Positions 9,635-18,661 of a stretch of DNA of 64,000 bases are shown here, piece by piece (the first letter of the stretch is position 1; each line of letters opens with the position of its first letter). The notes beneath the pieces were generated by a model. The model made no database searches. It had not been told where the DNA came from and saw only the letters and a program-made list of their open reading frames with translations. Position numbers and translations under genes: made by a program. Source of the DNA: Endozoicomonas sp965261315 (GTDB lineage Bacteria > Pseudomonadota > Gammaproteobacteria > Pseudomonadales > Endozoicomonadaceae); NCBI GenBank assembly GCA_965261315.1, contig CBDHDM010000028.1, positions 61,869 through 125,868 of the forward strand, in the 5' to 3' direction.

Positions 9635-9971
9635 TCTGCCAGCTATCCCTGGCAAGCGCTATTTTACCATTGGTGAAGTGAGTGAGCTTTGTTTTGTAAA
9701 GTCTCATGTGCTGCGTTATTGGGAGCAGGAGTTTCCTCAGCTTTCACCGGTTCGTCGGGGGAACAGGCGATATTACCGCCACGAAGACGTACATCTTGTG
9801 CGACAGATTCGCAGCCTTCTCTATGATCAGCGCTTTACCATTGATGGTGCTCGTACTCAGCTCAAGAGTAGTACTTCACATCCGAAGAAGTCTGACTATC
9901 GTGTTGTGGTAGAACAGATAATTTCTGAGCTGGAAGATGTAGCTGATACGTTACAAGACTTTTCCGAGTAA
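9606..9971 (+). CDS. MerR-like regulator downstream of ihfA
   Basis: The 121-residue protein has a MerR-type winged HTH (FTIGEVSELC... VLRYWEQEF ... RGNRRYYRHEDV, about residues 19-65) followed by a short helical tail. This is the conserved small MerR family protein found after ihfA in pseudomonads and relatives, whose role is not established. There are no effector-binding cysteines. The start lies inside ihfA, implying coupled translation; ATG 9606 or 9615 are both possible. Confidence 0.85.
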   Translation: MQDMELRTSDLPAIPGKRYFTIGEVSELCFVKSHVLRYWEQEFPQLSPVRRGNRRYYRHEDVHLVRQIRSLLYDQRFTIDGARTQLKSSTSHPKKSDYRVVVEQIISELEDVADTLQDFSE

Positions 9972-10005
9972 GCAGTTTAAATCATTTTTTCTCTTGAACC
10001 AGGCT

Positions 10006-10260
10006 TTAAGACGGCATGTCGCCTTGATTTCTAATTACCTGGTCAACTGCGCTTTGAGCCCCTGGAATACTGTTTCTATTAATTAGCTGATCTACATAAG
10101 ACACTGCATTTTTCCAGTAAGTTGAATTTTCTTCTGGCCCCTCCACTCTTACGTGTTCAAAATGTAGAGGTTTGGGTAAAACAGGGAGTTGGAGTTGAAA
10201 TGGTTCCTGGACAACCAGAAGCGTTTCTGGTTGCCAATCAGGTTCGATTATAAGCGGCGC
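10006..10260 (-). other. Start-less open frame, C-terminus-like
   Basis: Directly after the YecA-family gene, in another frame and overlapping its stop, is a stop-free frame of about 84 codons ending with TAA at 10006. The translation reads like protein (EPDWQPETLLVVQEPF ... NAVSYVDQLINRN) but has no ATG, GTG or TTG near its beginning; the first in-frame GTG would leave only 36 codons. It could be a decayed gene that lost its 5' end, a frame reached by shifting from the YecA gene, or a chance frame. Confidence 0.35.
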
Positions 10261-10835
10261 TTATCTGTATTGTGGGGCTTTTTCTCTTCGGGAGCATTGA
10301 AGATCAGGTAAAGCTCCATCAGTACTTCAGGTATCTGGCTGCACATATCCTCTGTGAGCTTACCGTCCTTGCGAATATCCTTGAACTCCTGCTCATCATC
10401 AAACAGGCCTGATGCCAGCATGATCGGCAGAAGGAGTTCACAAACTTCCTGTTCATTTGTACTGAACCAGACATCTTCATTCAGGAAGTGAGCCACCATG
10501 AAGCCTGTACACCAGTTGGCAAGGGCTTCATCATCATGATCTTCCAACTCTTCGGCCTCGCAGGAGAGGGAAAAGCCTTCATCTTCGTCGTTAAACCCAC
10601 GGTCGATGGCTGTTTGCATTTTAGCAATTAGCTCATTCAGCTCTTTAGTTGTCGCTTTTGGAAGTTGTGTTTCACTATCAAAAATACTCTCGTTCCGCTC
10701 CTGCTCTGTCAGCTTTACAGGGCAGATCGTCAGGGCCGTTAGGAAGCCATGTAGGCCATGATAGTCGAGGGTTCCTTCATGTTGTTCAGTGAAAGGCTGT
10801 AATAGCGTTTCCACAGAAGCACGGGTATTGGACAT
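10248..10835 (-). CDS. YecA/UPF0149 family protein
   Basis: A 195-residue acidic protein of the UPF0149 (YgfB/YecA) family, recognisable from the N-terminal helical segment with LDYHGLHGFLTAL and the central WCTGFM block typical of the family. It lacks the C-terminal SEC-C zinc motif seen in some YecA proteins; the tail ends in a basic KRRL. The YgfB branch affects transcriptional regulation in Pseudomonas, but no specific function can be assigned here. The start ATG at 10835 fits the family N-terminus. Confidence 0.75.
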   Translation of the reverse strand: MSNTRASVETLLQPFTEQHEGTLDYHGLHGFLTALTICPVKLTEQERNESIFDSETQLPKATTKELNELIAKMQTAIDRGFNDEDEGFSLSCEAEELEDHDDEALANWCTGFMVAHFLNEDVWFSTNEQEVCELLLPIMLASGLFDDEQEFKDIRKDGKLTEDMCSQIPEVLMELYLIFNAPEEKKPHNTDKRRL

Positions 10836-10986
10836 AGAGTGTATCCTGAAAAAGTGAAAGGAGATTCTACTCCGGCTTTATAAGGGATAAAAGCGCAGTG
10901 GAAACTCAATTATTGAAGGGACCGCTTTCTGGTGTGTCGAAATAATGCAGCAAAAAGTATGCTGAAACCGAGCATTATGAGGCTCC

Positions 10987-11247
10987 TTATAAGCTGATTG
11001 TGCTTCTCATTGTTATGTTCATTGGCAGTACGGAAAAGCTCAATGAAGGTTTTCCTTCAATTTCCATCTCCCAGAACCTAAGAGTTTTCGTGCAGCCACT
11101 GTCCAGATTGGGCGCTATTTGCAGGTTGGTAATCGTGCAAGGTTCAATCTGGTTCAGAGCTGAAGAAATAGAGGTAGTGCTGATAAAGTAATAGGCTTTC
11201 TGGGAATGGTAGCTGTCTGGATGCAATACATAATCGAAATTTGTCAT
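10987..11247 (-). CDS. Hypothetical protein, possibly truncated
   Basis: An 86-residue frame starts with ATG at 11247 behind a good AGAGGA site. No family is recognised. The same frame stays open upstream of the ATG for about 16 codons, and a neighbouring frame starting at 11356 (ATG) reads into it with similar composition, so this may be the 3' part of a longer gene broken by a frameshift near 11290. The product has no signal peptide or membrane helix. Confidence 0.35.
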   Translation of the reverse strand: MTNFDYVLHPDSYHSQKAYYFISTTSISSALNQIEPCTITNLQIAPNLDSGCTKTLRFWEMEIEGKPSLSFSVLPMNITMRSTISL

Positions 11248-11676
11248 AGCATCCTCTACCTCTTGGGCAAACTCTCCATCTATGGAGCTTGGAGCTATCT
11301 AGGGCAATGATGGCGCTGATCGTCTGGTCTTGGGAGGGATCAGGCGGTGTAATCACTCATGAGCCAAAATTCCAGCATAACTTATTGATTATTATTTATT
11401 AAATTTGTGTATTTCCTGTATTGATTATATGTGAGGCTTAAAATGACCAAGCCATGTTCTCCAGCAAGTCCGACTATTGACTGGAAATAAGCATTTATCA
11501 ATTTGAGTCTCGGAGTATTGAAGCCATCAGACAGAAAATTAACGTTCAAGCCAAGTAAACCGATGGCTTCATTCGTTTTGGAGTGTTTAAGGCAGCCCAT
11601 CAGCTAAAGTTCTATAGAATAAATGCTCCTAAGAGGAGTCCCCTGTCTGCCGGGAGTTTAATGCAAGGATGCATCA
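11248..11676. other. Intergenic region before the Amt-kinase
   Basis: About 430 bases hold no gene I can support. The right-hand end (11660-11676) carries an AAGGA ribosome site for the Amt-kinase. A 72-codon minus-strand frame (11382-11600) resembles nothing and is probably chance. Confidence 0.4.
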
Positions 11677-14286
11677 ATGTCTGTGGAGACTATTCGTTAT
11701 CTAATCCTTTTCGTTTCATTAGGGCTGTTAATGTTGATGCAGATTGGCTTTCTGTGTATGGAGAGTGGGGTTGTCCGATCTAAAAACAGTATCAATGTAG
11801 CGGCAAAGAATCTGATGGATCTTCTGCTGGTATTCCTACTTTTCTGGCTTTTTGGCTATTCGATGATGTTTGGTGATTCCCAGTCTGGCCTTTTTGGTCA
11901 ATTTACGCCTTTCAGCAAATATGCAGAGGATCCGTTTAAGCCACTTTTTTTTCTGTTTCAGGCTATGTTTGCTGCTACTGCAGCGACGATCGTTTCCGGA
12001 CCTGTAGCAGAGCGCTGTTCCCTGAAAGGGTATCTGGTTATCGTTGCGGTGATGACAATGCTGATATATCCGGTGACTGGGCACTGGGTCTGGGGTGGGG
12101 TCTACATGGACTCATCTGTAGGGTGGTTAGAAAAGGCCGGGTTTTATGACTTTGCAGGCTCATCTGTTGTCCACGTAACCGGTGGTATGGTCGCATTAGT
12201 CTCAGTAGTGATTATTGGTCCAAGAGCGGGTTATGAGAAAAAGCAGGCGGATGGTTTTACCGGCCACAGCATGGTGATGGCAATACTGGGGTATTTGTTT
12301 TTATGGTTGGGCTGGTTTGGGTTTAATGGTGGTAGTGTTGTATTGGCCGATATTCATCAGCTTCCCATCGTACTCATGAATACAGCCATTGCTGGAGCTG
12401 CCGGTGGGTTTGGTGTATTGGCACTTGAGCTGGCAAAGAGTGAAAAACTGGACATTTTGATGCTGGCCAACGGGATTCTTGCAGGTTTAGTCAGTGTCAC
12501 CGCTGGCTGTAATATTTTTTCGCCGACTGCGTCTGTTGTCGTTGGGATTTGTGGAGGCCTTCTGTTCTTTTGTGGCAAACGGGTTCTTGACTGGTTGAGG
12601 ATTGATGATCCGGTTAGAGGTATTCCGGTGCATCTTCTTGGTGGTATCTGGGGCGTTTTGGCAGTTGCTCTCTTTGCGAACACTGATGCGATTCCTAAAT
12701 CATTAAGTCGTATGGAATGGTTAATGGTCCAGCTTGAAGGTGTTCTTGCCATTCTGGTCTGGGGAGGAGCAGTCGGTTGGCTTCTGCTCACCGTCTTTAA
12801 CCTGTTTATACCACTGAGAGTCAGCCTGGAAGGAGAGGAGGCCGGTTTAAACTTTACAGAGCATGGTGCACGAACAGAGCTTTACGACTTGCTACAGGAT
12901 ATGAAGCACCAGCAAGTTACCGGTGATTTTTCCCGTAAGGTGCGTATAGAGCCTTACACGGAAATCGGGCAGGTTGCTTTTCAATATAACCAGGTGACTC
13001 AAAGCTTCAGTGCAGCTCAGAGTGAGCTTTATGAAACCATTAGCAATCTTGAGTGTACCAGGCAGGCCTTGAATGATGCCTGTAAACAGGCAGAGAAAGT
13101 CAGTGATTATAAAAGTGCTTTTCTTGCCAATATGAGCCATGAAATACGAACACCGATCAATGGTGTTATTGGTATGGCTGAACTTATGCTTTTAGAGGAA
13201 ATGCCTGCCAAGCAGCAGAGCTATATCCAAACCATTCATTCTTCTGCCAGAGGTTTGATTAATATCATTAATGATATTTTGGATTACTCCAAAATAGAAG
13301 CGGGAGAGTTGAGTCTCGAGGTTATTGCATGTGATATAAACCAATTACTCAAGGAGAGTCTTGATATTTTCAGGATTCAGGCAGAAGAAAAAAACATTCA
13401 ACTCTCAGTAGAGTGCAGTCCGGATATCCCTCCTCTTATATATGCAGACCCTACTCGAATACGACAGATTATTATTAATTTAATGAGTAATTCTTTGAAA
13501 TTTACCGAGAGTGGAAGCATTTTCCTCAATGCAGGTTTTCTGCAAGGCGCATCAGGCGACAGGCTGACTCTATCCATTGAGGATACTGGTATTGGTATGA
13601 CGGAAGAGCAGAGCAAAAGAGTGTTTATTGCCTTTCAGCAGGCTGATAACTCTACTGCACGTCAATATGGAGGAACCGGCTTGGGGCTTTCGATTACTCG
13701 GCAACTGATTGAGATGATGGAAGGTGTGATAAATCTCCAGAGTCAGCCCGGAAAAGGAACCCGATTTGAGCTGATGATTCCTGTCAGAACTGTTCAAGGT
13801 GATCAGGTAGGCAGAGTACCCGATAGTCAGGATGCTACGGGAATTTATGAAGAGCGCAAACCGGCTGGGGAAGTGATAGCAGCTGACCGATGGATTAGTG
13901 CTGTCTGTCATGATGTTCTGGTTGCAGAGGATAACCGGGTTAACCAGATGGTAATTCGGAAGTATCTGGAAAAACTGGGTATCTCAGGGCATATTCTGGA
14001 AAATGGCAAACAAGTAGTGGATTACTGTGAAAGACATACGCCTCAATTAATTCTGATGGATAGTGAAATGCCTGAAATGGATGGTCTGACTGCTACCCGG
14101 TTAATTCGCGAACAAAGTCATCACAAGGTACAGCCCGTCATTATCGGGCTCAGTGCTCATGCCATGAAGGACCATGAAGAGAAAGGGCTGGCTGCTGGAA
14201 TGGATTCGTACCTGGCCAAGCCTGTGACGCTGGAACAGCTCCGGTCTGCAATCCTTCATTTTTTCGATGATATTCCCGAAGAATAA
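11677..14286 (+). CDS. Ammonium transporter-hybrid histidine kinase fusion
   Basis: This 869-residue protein joins an Amt channel to a complete hybrid kinase. Residues 1-~380 form the Amt domain with about 11 membrane helices. Both pore histidines are present (His166 in VVHVTGG, His319 in PVHLLGG), as are the gate region FQAMFAA, HWVWG and WFGFNGG. Residues ~400-475 resemble a HAMP/coiled-coil linker. HisKA follows with phosphoacceptor His488 (NMSHEIRTP), then HATPase_c with N box (Asn605) and G boxes (DTGIGM, GGTGLGLS), and a receiver domain (744-862) with Asp795 and Lys848. Such Amt-kinase fusions (Ks-Amt5 of Kuenenia is the studied example) are ammonium sensors. No GlnK or cognate phosphotransfer protein lies nearby, so the output path is unknown. 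Confidence 0.93.
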   Translation: MSVETIRYLILFVSLGLLMLMQIGFLCMESGVVRSKNSINVAAKNLMDLLLVFLLFWLFGYSMMFGDSQSGLFGQFTPFSKYAEDPFKPLFFLFQAMFAATAATIVSGPVAERCSLKGYLVIVAVMTMLIYPVTGHWVWGGVYMDSSVGWLEKAGFYDFAGSSVVHVTGGMVALVSVVIIGPRAGYEKKQADGFTGHSMVMAILGYLFLWLGWFGFNGGSVVLADIHQLPIVLMNTAIAGAAGGFGVLALELAKSEKLDILMLANGILAGLVSVTAGCNIFSPTASVVVGICGGLLFFCGKRVLDWLRIDDPVRGIPVHLLGGIWGVLAVALFANTDAIPKSLSRMEWLMVQLEGVLAILVWGGAVGWLLLTVFNLFIPLRVSLEGEEAGLNFTEHGARTELYDLLQDMKHQQVTGDFSRKVRIEPYTEIGQVAFQYNQVTQSFSAAQSELYETISNLECTRQALNDACKQAEKVSDYKSAFLANMSHEIRTPINGVIGMAELMLLEEMPAKQQSYIQTIHSSARGLINIINDILDYSKIEAGELSLEVIACDINQLLKESLDIFRIQAEEKNIQLSVECSPDIPPLIYADPTRIRQIIINLMSNSLKFTESGSIFLNAGFLQGASGDRLTLSIEDTGIGMTEEQSKRVFIAFQQADNSTARQYGGTGLGLSITRQLIEMMEGVINLQSQPGKGTRFELMIPVRTVQGDQVGRVPDSQDATGIYEERKPAGEVIAADRWISAVCHDVLVAEDNRVNQMVIRKYLEKLGISGHILENGKQVVDYCERHTPQLILMDSEMPEMDGLTATRLIREQSHHKVQPVIIGLSAHAMKDHEEKGLAAGMDSYLAKPVTLEQLRSAILHFFDDIPEE

Positions 14287-14439
14287 TTTATCTGAAACTT
14301 GGAAGAGCGCAGTGACTGGATGAAATCTGTAGAATGACTCCTTATACTTGAGACTTTTCTCAACCTTGCGTGGAAAGCTTTTTCATAATTCCAAGAGCGA
14401 AGCTGAGACTTTTATTCCATTTTATGTATTTGTTTATCA

Positions 14440-16263
14440 ATGTCTGATCCTGCTCTGGATATTTTAAAAAATACGTTTGGTTACCAGTCCTTTCGGGGTT
14501 TTCAGCAAGAAGTGATCAGTGAGGTTTCTGCTGGTCGTGATGCTCTGGTGCTTATGCCCACAGGTGGTGGGAAGTCTCTATGCTACCAGATTCCCGCGCT
14601 TCTCAGAGGTGGTACGGCAGTTGTCGTTTCTCCTTTGATCGCCTTGATGGATGACCAGATAAACAGTCTCCGGGAGTTGGGGATTCGTGCTGACTGTCTT
14701 CACTCTGCCATGTTGCCGGAAGATCGTGCTCAGGTTGAGCGAGAGCTTCTGGTCGGTGATCTCGACTTATTGTATGTGGCTCCTGAACGGCTACTGACTG
14801 AGTCGATGCAAAGGCTGTTGGATCAAATTCAAGTAGCCCTGTTTGCCATTGATGAAGCGCACTGTGTTTCCCAGTGGGGGCACGACTTTCGCCCGGAATA
14901 CCTCCAGCTTTCCCGTCTCCAGACCCGCTTTCCGGGAGTGCCCAGGATTGCACTGACGGCAACGGCTGACTTGCGAACCCGTCAGGAGATCAGGGAGCGG
15001 TTAGGGCTGGAATCTGCGCGGGTTTTCACAGACAGTTTTAATCGACCTAATATCTTCTACCGCATCAGCCAGAAAAAGCAGGGTAAGCAGCAGCTTCTTA
15101 ACTTTCTGAATAAAGAACACCCGGAAGATTCAGGTATTGTCTATTGCCTGTCCCGTAAGAAAGTTGAGCAGACTGCTGAATGGTTGGCCCAGGCAGGGCG
15201 AAAGGCGCTGCCATATCATGCGGGTTTGTCTCCAGAAGAGCGTCGCTCAAACCAGCATCGCTTTATTGCAGAAGAAGGCATCATTATTGTAGCGACCATC
15301 GCATTTGGTATGGGAATCGATAAACCAGATGTGCGCTTTGTTGCCCATCTGGATTTACCAAGAAGCATTGAGGCCTATTATCAGGAGACGGGTCGTGCCG
15401 GGCGGGATGGTCTGCCGGCTACTGCCTGGATGGTTTATGGCTTACAGGATGTGGTTCTTCTAAAACAGCTTCAGGCGCGCTCCAGTGCCAGTCAGCAAAT
15501 CCAGCAAATAGAGCAGCAAAAACTGGAAACGATGTTGGCTCTGTGTGAGGTTACCGGATGCCGGCGTCAGATTTTGCTGACTTACTTTGATGAGCCGTTG
15601 GATAAACCTTGTGGTTACTGCGATCTTTGTCTTGAGCCCGCAGAGGTTTGGGATGGAACAGAGGTTGCCCGGAAGGCGTTGTCTTGTATTTATCGCAGCG
15701 GGCAGAGCTTTGGGGTTGCTCACCTTGTGGATATTTTGTTGGGCAAAAGTACTGACAAAACCCGTCGCTTCGGCCATGATCACCTGAGCACATTTGGTAT
15801 TGGCAAGGAATTGGATCAGGGTAACTGGCGGTCGGTCTATCGTCAGCTGGTGGCCAGAGGCTATGTGAATGTTGATCATGACAGTCACGGGGCTCTAAAG
15901 CTGAATGAGAATTGCCGGTCTCTGTTGAAAGGTGATGAGCAAATTGAGCTTCGTCGTGACCGTTATGAACCATCCCGGAAATATGAGAAGGAGTATCGGG
16001 AGGTTGGGCGTGTCGTGGTGGAAGAGCATGATCAGACGCTCTGGGAACAGCTCAGGCAGCTGCGGCGGAGCCTGGCTGAGGAGCAGAATGTACCTGCGTA
16101 TGTGATTGTAAACGATAAAACGCTGATGGAGCTGGTGAAATACCGGCCCCGTAACCAGTTGGAGCTATCGCAGATATCGGGAATTGGCCAGTATAAACTG
16201 GAAAAATACGGTGATGCGCTATTAAAAGTACTTGCTGACTACGCCTCTTCTGCGTTGGCTTGA
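14440..16263 (+). CDS. recQ: ATP-dependent DNA helicase RecQ
   Basis: RecQ is a 3'-5' DNA helicase in recombination and replication-fork repair. The 607 residues show Walker A (MPTGGGKS, ~39-46), the DEAH box (IDEAHCVSQWGHDFRPEY), helicase motif VI (QETGRAGRDGLP), the RecQ-Ct zinc site (C...CGYCDLC), winged helix and a C-terminal HRDC domain (last ~80 residues, with LVKYRPRNQLELSQI). The 3' end overlaps the convergent sprT gene by 25 bases. Confidence 0.97.
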   Translation: MSDPALDILKNTFGYQSFRGFQQEVISEVSAGRDALVLMPTGGGKSLCYQIPALLRGGTAVVVSPLIALMDDQINSLRELGIRADCLHSAMLPEDRAQVERELLVGDLDLLYVAPERLLTESMQRLLDQIQVALFAIDEAHCVSQWGHDFRPEYLQLSRLQTRFPGVPRIALTATADLRTRQEIRERLGLESARVFTDSFNRPNIFYRISQKKQGKQQLLNFLNKEHPEDSGIVYCLSRKKVEQTAEWLAQAGRKALPYHAGLSPEERRSNQHRFIAEEGIIIVATIAFGMGIDKPDVRFVAHLDLPRSIEAYYQETGRAGRDGLPATAWMVYGLQDVVLLKQLQARSSASQQIQQIEQQKLETMLALCEVTGCRRQILLTYFDEPLDKPCGYCDLCLEPAEVWDGTEVARKALSCIYRSGQSFGVAHLVDILLGKSTDKTRRFGHDHLSTFGIGKELDQGNWRSVYRQLVARGYVNVDHDSHGALKLNENCRSLLKGDEQIELRRDRYEPSRKYEKEYREVGRVVVEEHDQTLWEQLRQLRRSLAEEQNVPAYVIVNDKTLMELVKYRPRNQLELSQISGIGQYKLEKYGDALLKVLADYASSALA

Positions 16264-16754
16264 ACCTTCCCCCGATACTTCAGTGGGGTTTTGCAGGTAG
16301 TGCAAAGATAGACTGTTCCTTTTTGCGAACGGTTGTGTCGAGTCGTACCCAGCGGAATAGTTTTCCCTTGGCATTGGCATTGGTAAAGCCAGTTTCTTCG
16401 GCTGCTTTTTTGAGTGTTATAGCTGTGGCATCGGTCAGCCGGTAATTGAAAGACATTACTCATTACTGACTGCCATTCCCTACCATGAGGGCGAATCCTT
16501 GAGCCATAGATATCATAAGCCAGTAGGTGTGCTACTTCATGAGCTACTGTCTGCTTCAAAAAGTGCTCTCGATTTTCTTTCATAAGAACAGGATTAAAAC
16601 GAAGGTGGCGCTTCTCGATCCAAGCCTGCCCAGCAGTTTCACCTTTTAGGTCAAGACGAAGATAGGGTTTTCGAAAGCATCTTTGAAATAACTGCTCGGC
16701 CAGAGCGTATAACTCAATAACCCGCTGTTGAATTTGGTGGAGATCTGAGGACAA
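16239..16754 (-). CDS. sprT: SprT-family zinc metalloprotease
   Basis: The 171-residue protein belongs to the SprT family, bacterial relatives of the eukaryotic DNA-protein crosslink protease Spartan. The zinc motif HEVAH is at residues 72-76, with a likely third ligand at His90 (RPHGREW). A C-terminal zinc-ribbon is indicated by the CQCQ and CTTC pairs. It is convergent with recQ and overlaps it; both may serve genome maintenance, although the bacterial SprT substrate is not established. Confidence 0.9.
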   Translation of the reverse strand: MSSDLHQIQQRVIELYALAEQLFQRCFRKPYLRLDLKGETAGQAWIEKRHLRFNPVLMKENREHFLKQTVAHEVAHLLAYDIYGSRIRPHGREWQSVMSNVFQLPADRCHSYNTQKSSRRNWLYQCQCQGKTIPLGTTRHNRSQKGTVYLCTTCKTPLKYRGKVQANAEEA

Positions 16755-16826
16755 ATGGTTTCCTGTTTTTAAGGTGAATTTGATGCTGAATCATAGCCGA
16801 TATAACTATCAAGTTGTAGGTATCAC

Positions 16827-16869
16827 TAATAGCCACAGTTCATCTGAAAAAGATGAACTGTGGCTATTA
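16827..16869. repeat. Perfect 19-bp hairpin
   Basis: The arms 16827-16845 (TAATAGCCACAGTTCATCT) and 16851-16869 are exact reverse complements around a GAAAA loop. It stands upstream of sprT and just left of an IS5-like remnant, with no T run, so it is not a typical terminator. A transposon-derived palindrome or structured RNA is possible. Confidence 0.7.
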
Positions 16870-16963
16870 TGAGCTTCTGAAAATTATCTTATTGTTATAT
16901 AAGGAATCTGCGATTAAATTCCCATAAATAAGCTAATCTCCACTCAGCCTCCGGAGATTAACT

Positions 16964-17239
16964 ATGGGTCAACAGCTCAGCTTTTCTGACTCTGAATTCA
17001 CTCAAAAACGTCGCCAGAGACGTAAAGAAATATTTCTTGCCCATATGGATGAACTCATTTCCTGATAGCCTATCCGAGCCAAGGTGGAACATCCCTTCAG
17101 AACCATCAAGTGGTCGTTTAGATTTACCAAAGCCCGTTACCGGGGGCGGAAACATGATGGCATACTGGCGATGTTGTCCGTTCTGGCATGCATGGTAAGG
17201 CTGGATCAAATAATTCGGGCGCAGGGTTCGTGTATCTGA
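16964..17239 (+). pseudogene. IS5-family transposase remnant
   Basis: The first 33 codons (16964-17065) read as the start of an IS5-type transposase (QQLSFSDSEFTQKRR then EIFLAHMDELIS) and end at a premature TGA. From about 17110 another frame gives a transposase C-terminus (KARYRGRKHDGILAML ... VRLDQIIRAQ) to a TGA at 17239. The whole catalytic centre is missing, so this is a dead, internally deleted copy of about 275 bases. Confidence 0.75.
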
Positions 17240-17520
17240 AAGCTGGGAAGCTGGCTTCAATGATAAGAAACTGATTGACTCTCAGATTAGATAATAATGA
17301 ATTAATGACTTTTCATTCACTGTATTTATTAGTCTCTCACAAGGTTAAAACCAATTGCTCGAAGATTTCATGCATTAATCTTCTTTTTTCTGGATCATAG
17401 TTTGGTTGTCAAAACTTCTTTTGCTTAATTAACGTGAGTCCGACGATGAAAGACAGGGGAGCCCCAGCTATTTAGCTATCTTTAGGATACCACGCCAGAG
17501 ACAGCGAACTGGAGGCTCCC

Positions 17521-17760
17521 GTGTCTATTGTCAGTGTATTCTGTGATGTTGATGATTTCTGCATAACTTTTGAATCACAATGGCATAGGCAACTCATTTG
17601 TCATACCAAAAAACCTCCTGTTATATCAAATCTGTCGCTCAGTGAAATAATGACCATCATCATTTATTTCCATCTGAGTGCTTTCCGCAATTTCAAACAC
17701 TATTACCAGCGACTGATCAAACCTCATAAATCGGACTATTTCCCGATGGCGACAGGCTAA
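17521..17760 (+). pseudogene. IS982-like transposase N-terminal fragment
   Basis: A GTG-initiated frame with a GGAGG ribosome site encodes 79 residues that match the N-terminus of IS982-type transposases: a start like FCDVDDFC followed by LSLSEIMTIIIYFHLSAFRNFKHYY. The family is usually near 290 residues, so all the DDE catalytic residues are missing. The sequence then passes into an unrelated 86-base stretch before the IS66 left end. A GGAGCC/GGCTCC inverted repeat flanks the start region. Confidence 0.7.
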
Positions 17761-17927
17761 GCCTGAGAATGTGGGAGGTTCGATGAACTGAAATCATTCG
17801 TTGAAATCCAGTGGGTTCGACTCGCACCCGGTAGAGATTAACCATCGTAAGCGCCAAAATAACCCACGTTCTACCCGGCTAAACGCTGATAAGGAATCAT
17901 AAGGTCTCTGATTACACGGAGGCTCCG

Positions 17928-18260
17928 ATGGACAATCCAAAAACTACCCGGGAACAATGGCAGCAACGAGTCGAAGCCTGGCATGACTCCGGGTTGAGCC
18001 AAAATGCCTGGAGTCGACAGAACGGCGTTAAGCCATCACAACTTGGATACTGGAAAAAGAAGTTGCGGACTGGGAAAGCTCCTGCTTTATCATCAAAAAC
18101 TGTTTCTGCCTTTGTGCCCGTTTCCCTGACGCAGAACCAGAGTCAAACTTGCGAAGAATCATCCCCTTTAACGGTATCATTGCCCAGTGGGCTCAGTGTT
18201 TCCGGGATTAATCATCAAAACCTCGCTCTGGCTGGTGAGTTGATTGGATTGCTGCGATGA
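17928..18260 (+). CDS. tnpA: IS66 accessory protein TnpA
   Basis: This 110-residue protein has an N-terminal helix-turn-helix typical of IS66 Orf1: a WQQRVEAWHDSGLSQNAWSR stretch then YWKKKLR. It is required with TnpB for IS66 transposition in studied members. The stop overlaps the tnpB start by four bases (ATGA), as in other IS66 elements. Confidence 0.9.
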   Translation: MDNPKTTREQWQQRVEAWHDSGLSQNAWSRQNGVKPSQLGYWKKKLRTGKAPALSSKTVSAFVPVSLTQNQSQTCEESSPLTVSLPSGLSVSGINHQNLALAGELIGLLR

Positions 18261-18625
18261 ATCAACCTGTAATGCGCCCGTCGTCCAGCTTGCCTGAGGT
18301 CTACCTTTATCGGGATCCCATCGATTTTCGAAAGTCCTTCAAGGGGCTGGCGGTACTGATCGAGCAGGAACTTGGGCATAACCCTTTTGATGGTCACCTC
18401 TATGCCTTCACCAACCGTCATCGCAATAAAATCAAGTGCTTGTTCTGGGAAGATAATGGTTTTGTGCTTTATTACAAGAGCTTGGCAGAGGATAAGTTCC
18501 ACTGGCCAAAGCCCGATGACGAACTGTTAGCCTTAACAGGCCAACAGCTCAATTGGCTGCTTGATGGCTATAATCTCAGTGCGATGAAACCCCATAAAAA
18601 AAGACATTACGAAAGCTGTTTTTAG
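18257..18625 (+). CDS. tnpB: IS66 accessory protein TnpB
   Basis: The 122-residue IS66 Orf2 protein is recognised from VYLYRDPIDFRKSFKGL, the NRHRNKIKCLFWEDNGFVLYYK core and a FHWPKP segment. It is intact and translationally coupled to tnpA. Its biochemical role is not settled beyond being needed for transposition of several IS66 members. Confidence 0.93.
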   Translation: MNQPVMRPSSSLPEVYLYRDPIDFRKSFKGLAVLIEQELGHNPFDGHLYAFTNRHRNKIKCLFWEDNGFVLYYKSLAEDKFHWPKPDDELLALTGQQLNWLLDGYNLSAMKPHKKRHYESCF

Positions 18626-18661
18626 TCTTAAAACTCAGCCGCTTATGGTAAAATATCGGCT

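Noticed and set aside
9972..10005. tRNA-Pro expected after ihfA-merR by analogy with pseudomonads
   Set aside because: No cloverleaf can be found between 9972 and 10250.
11382..11600. 72-codon minus-strand frame
   Set aside because: No ribosome site, no family resemblance, and AT-rich context; likely chance.
17761..17846. Possible tRNA 3' half (GTGGGTTCGACTCGCACC)
   Set aside because: The T-arm stem has a mismatch and no acceptor stem or anticodon arm can be drawn around it.
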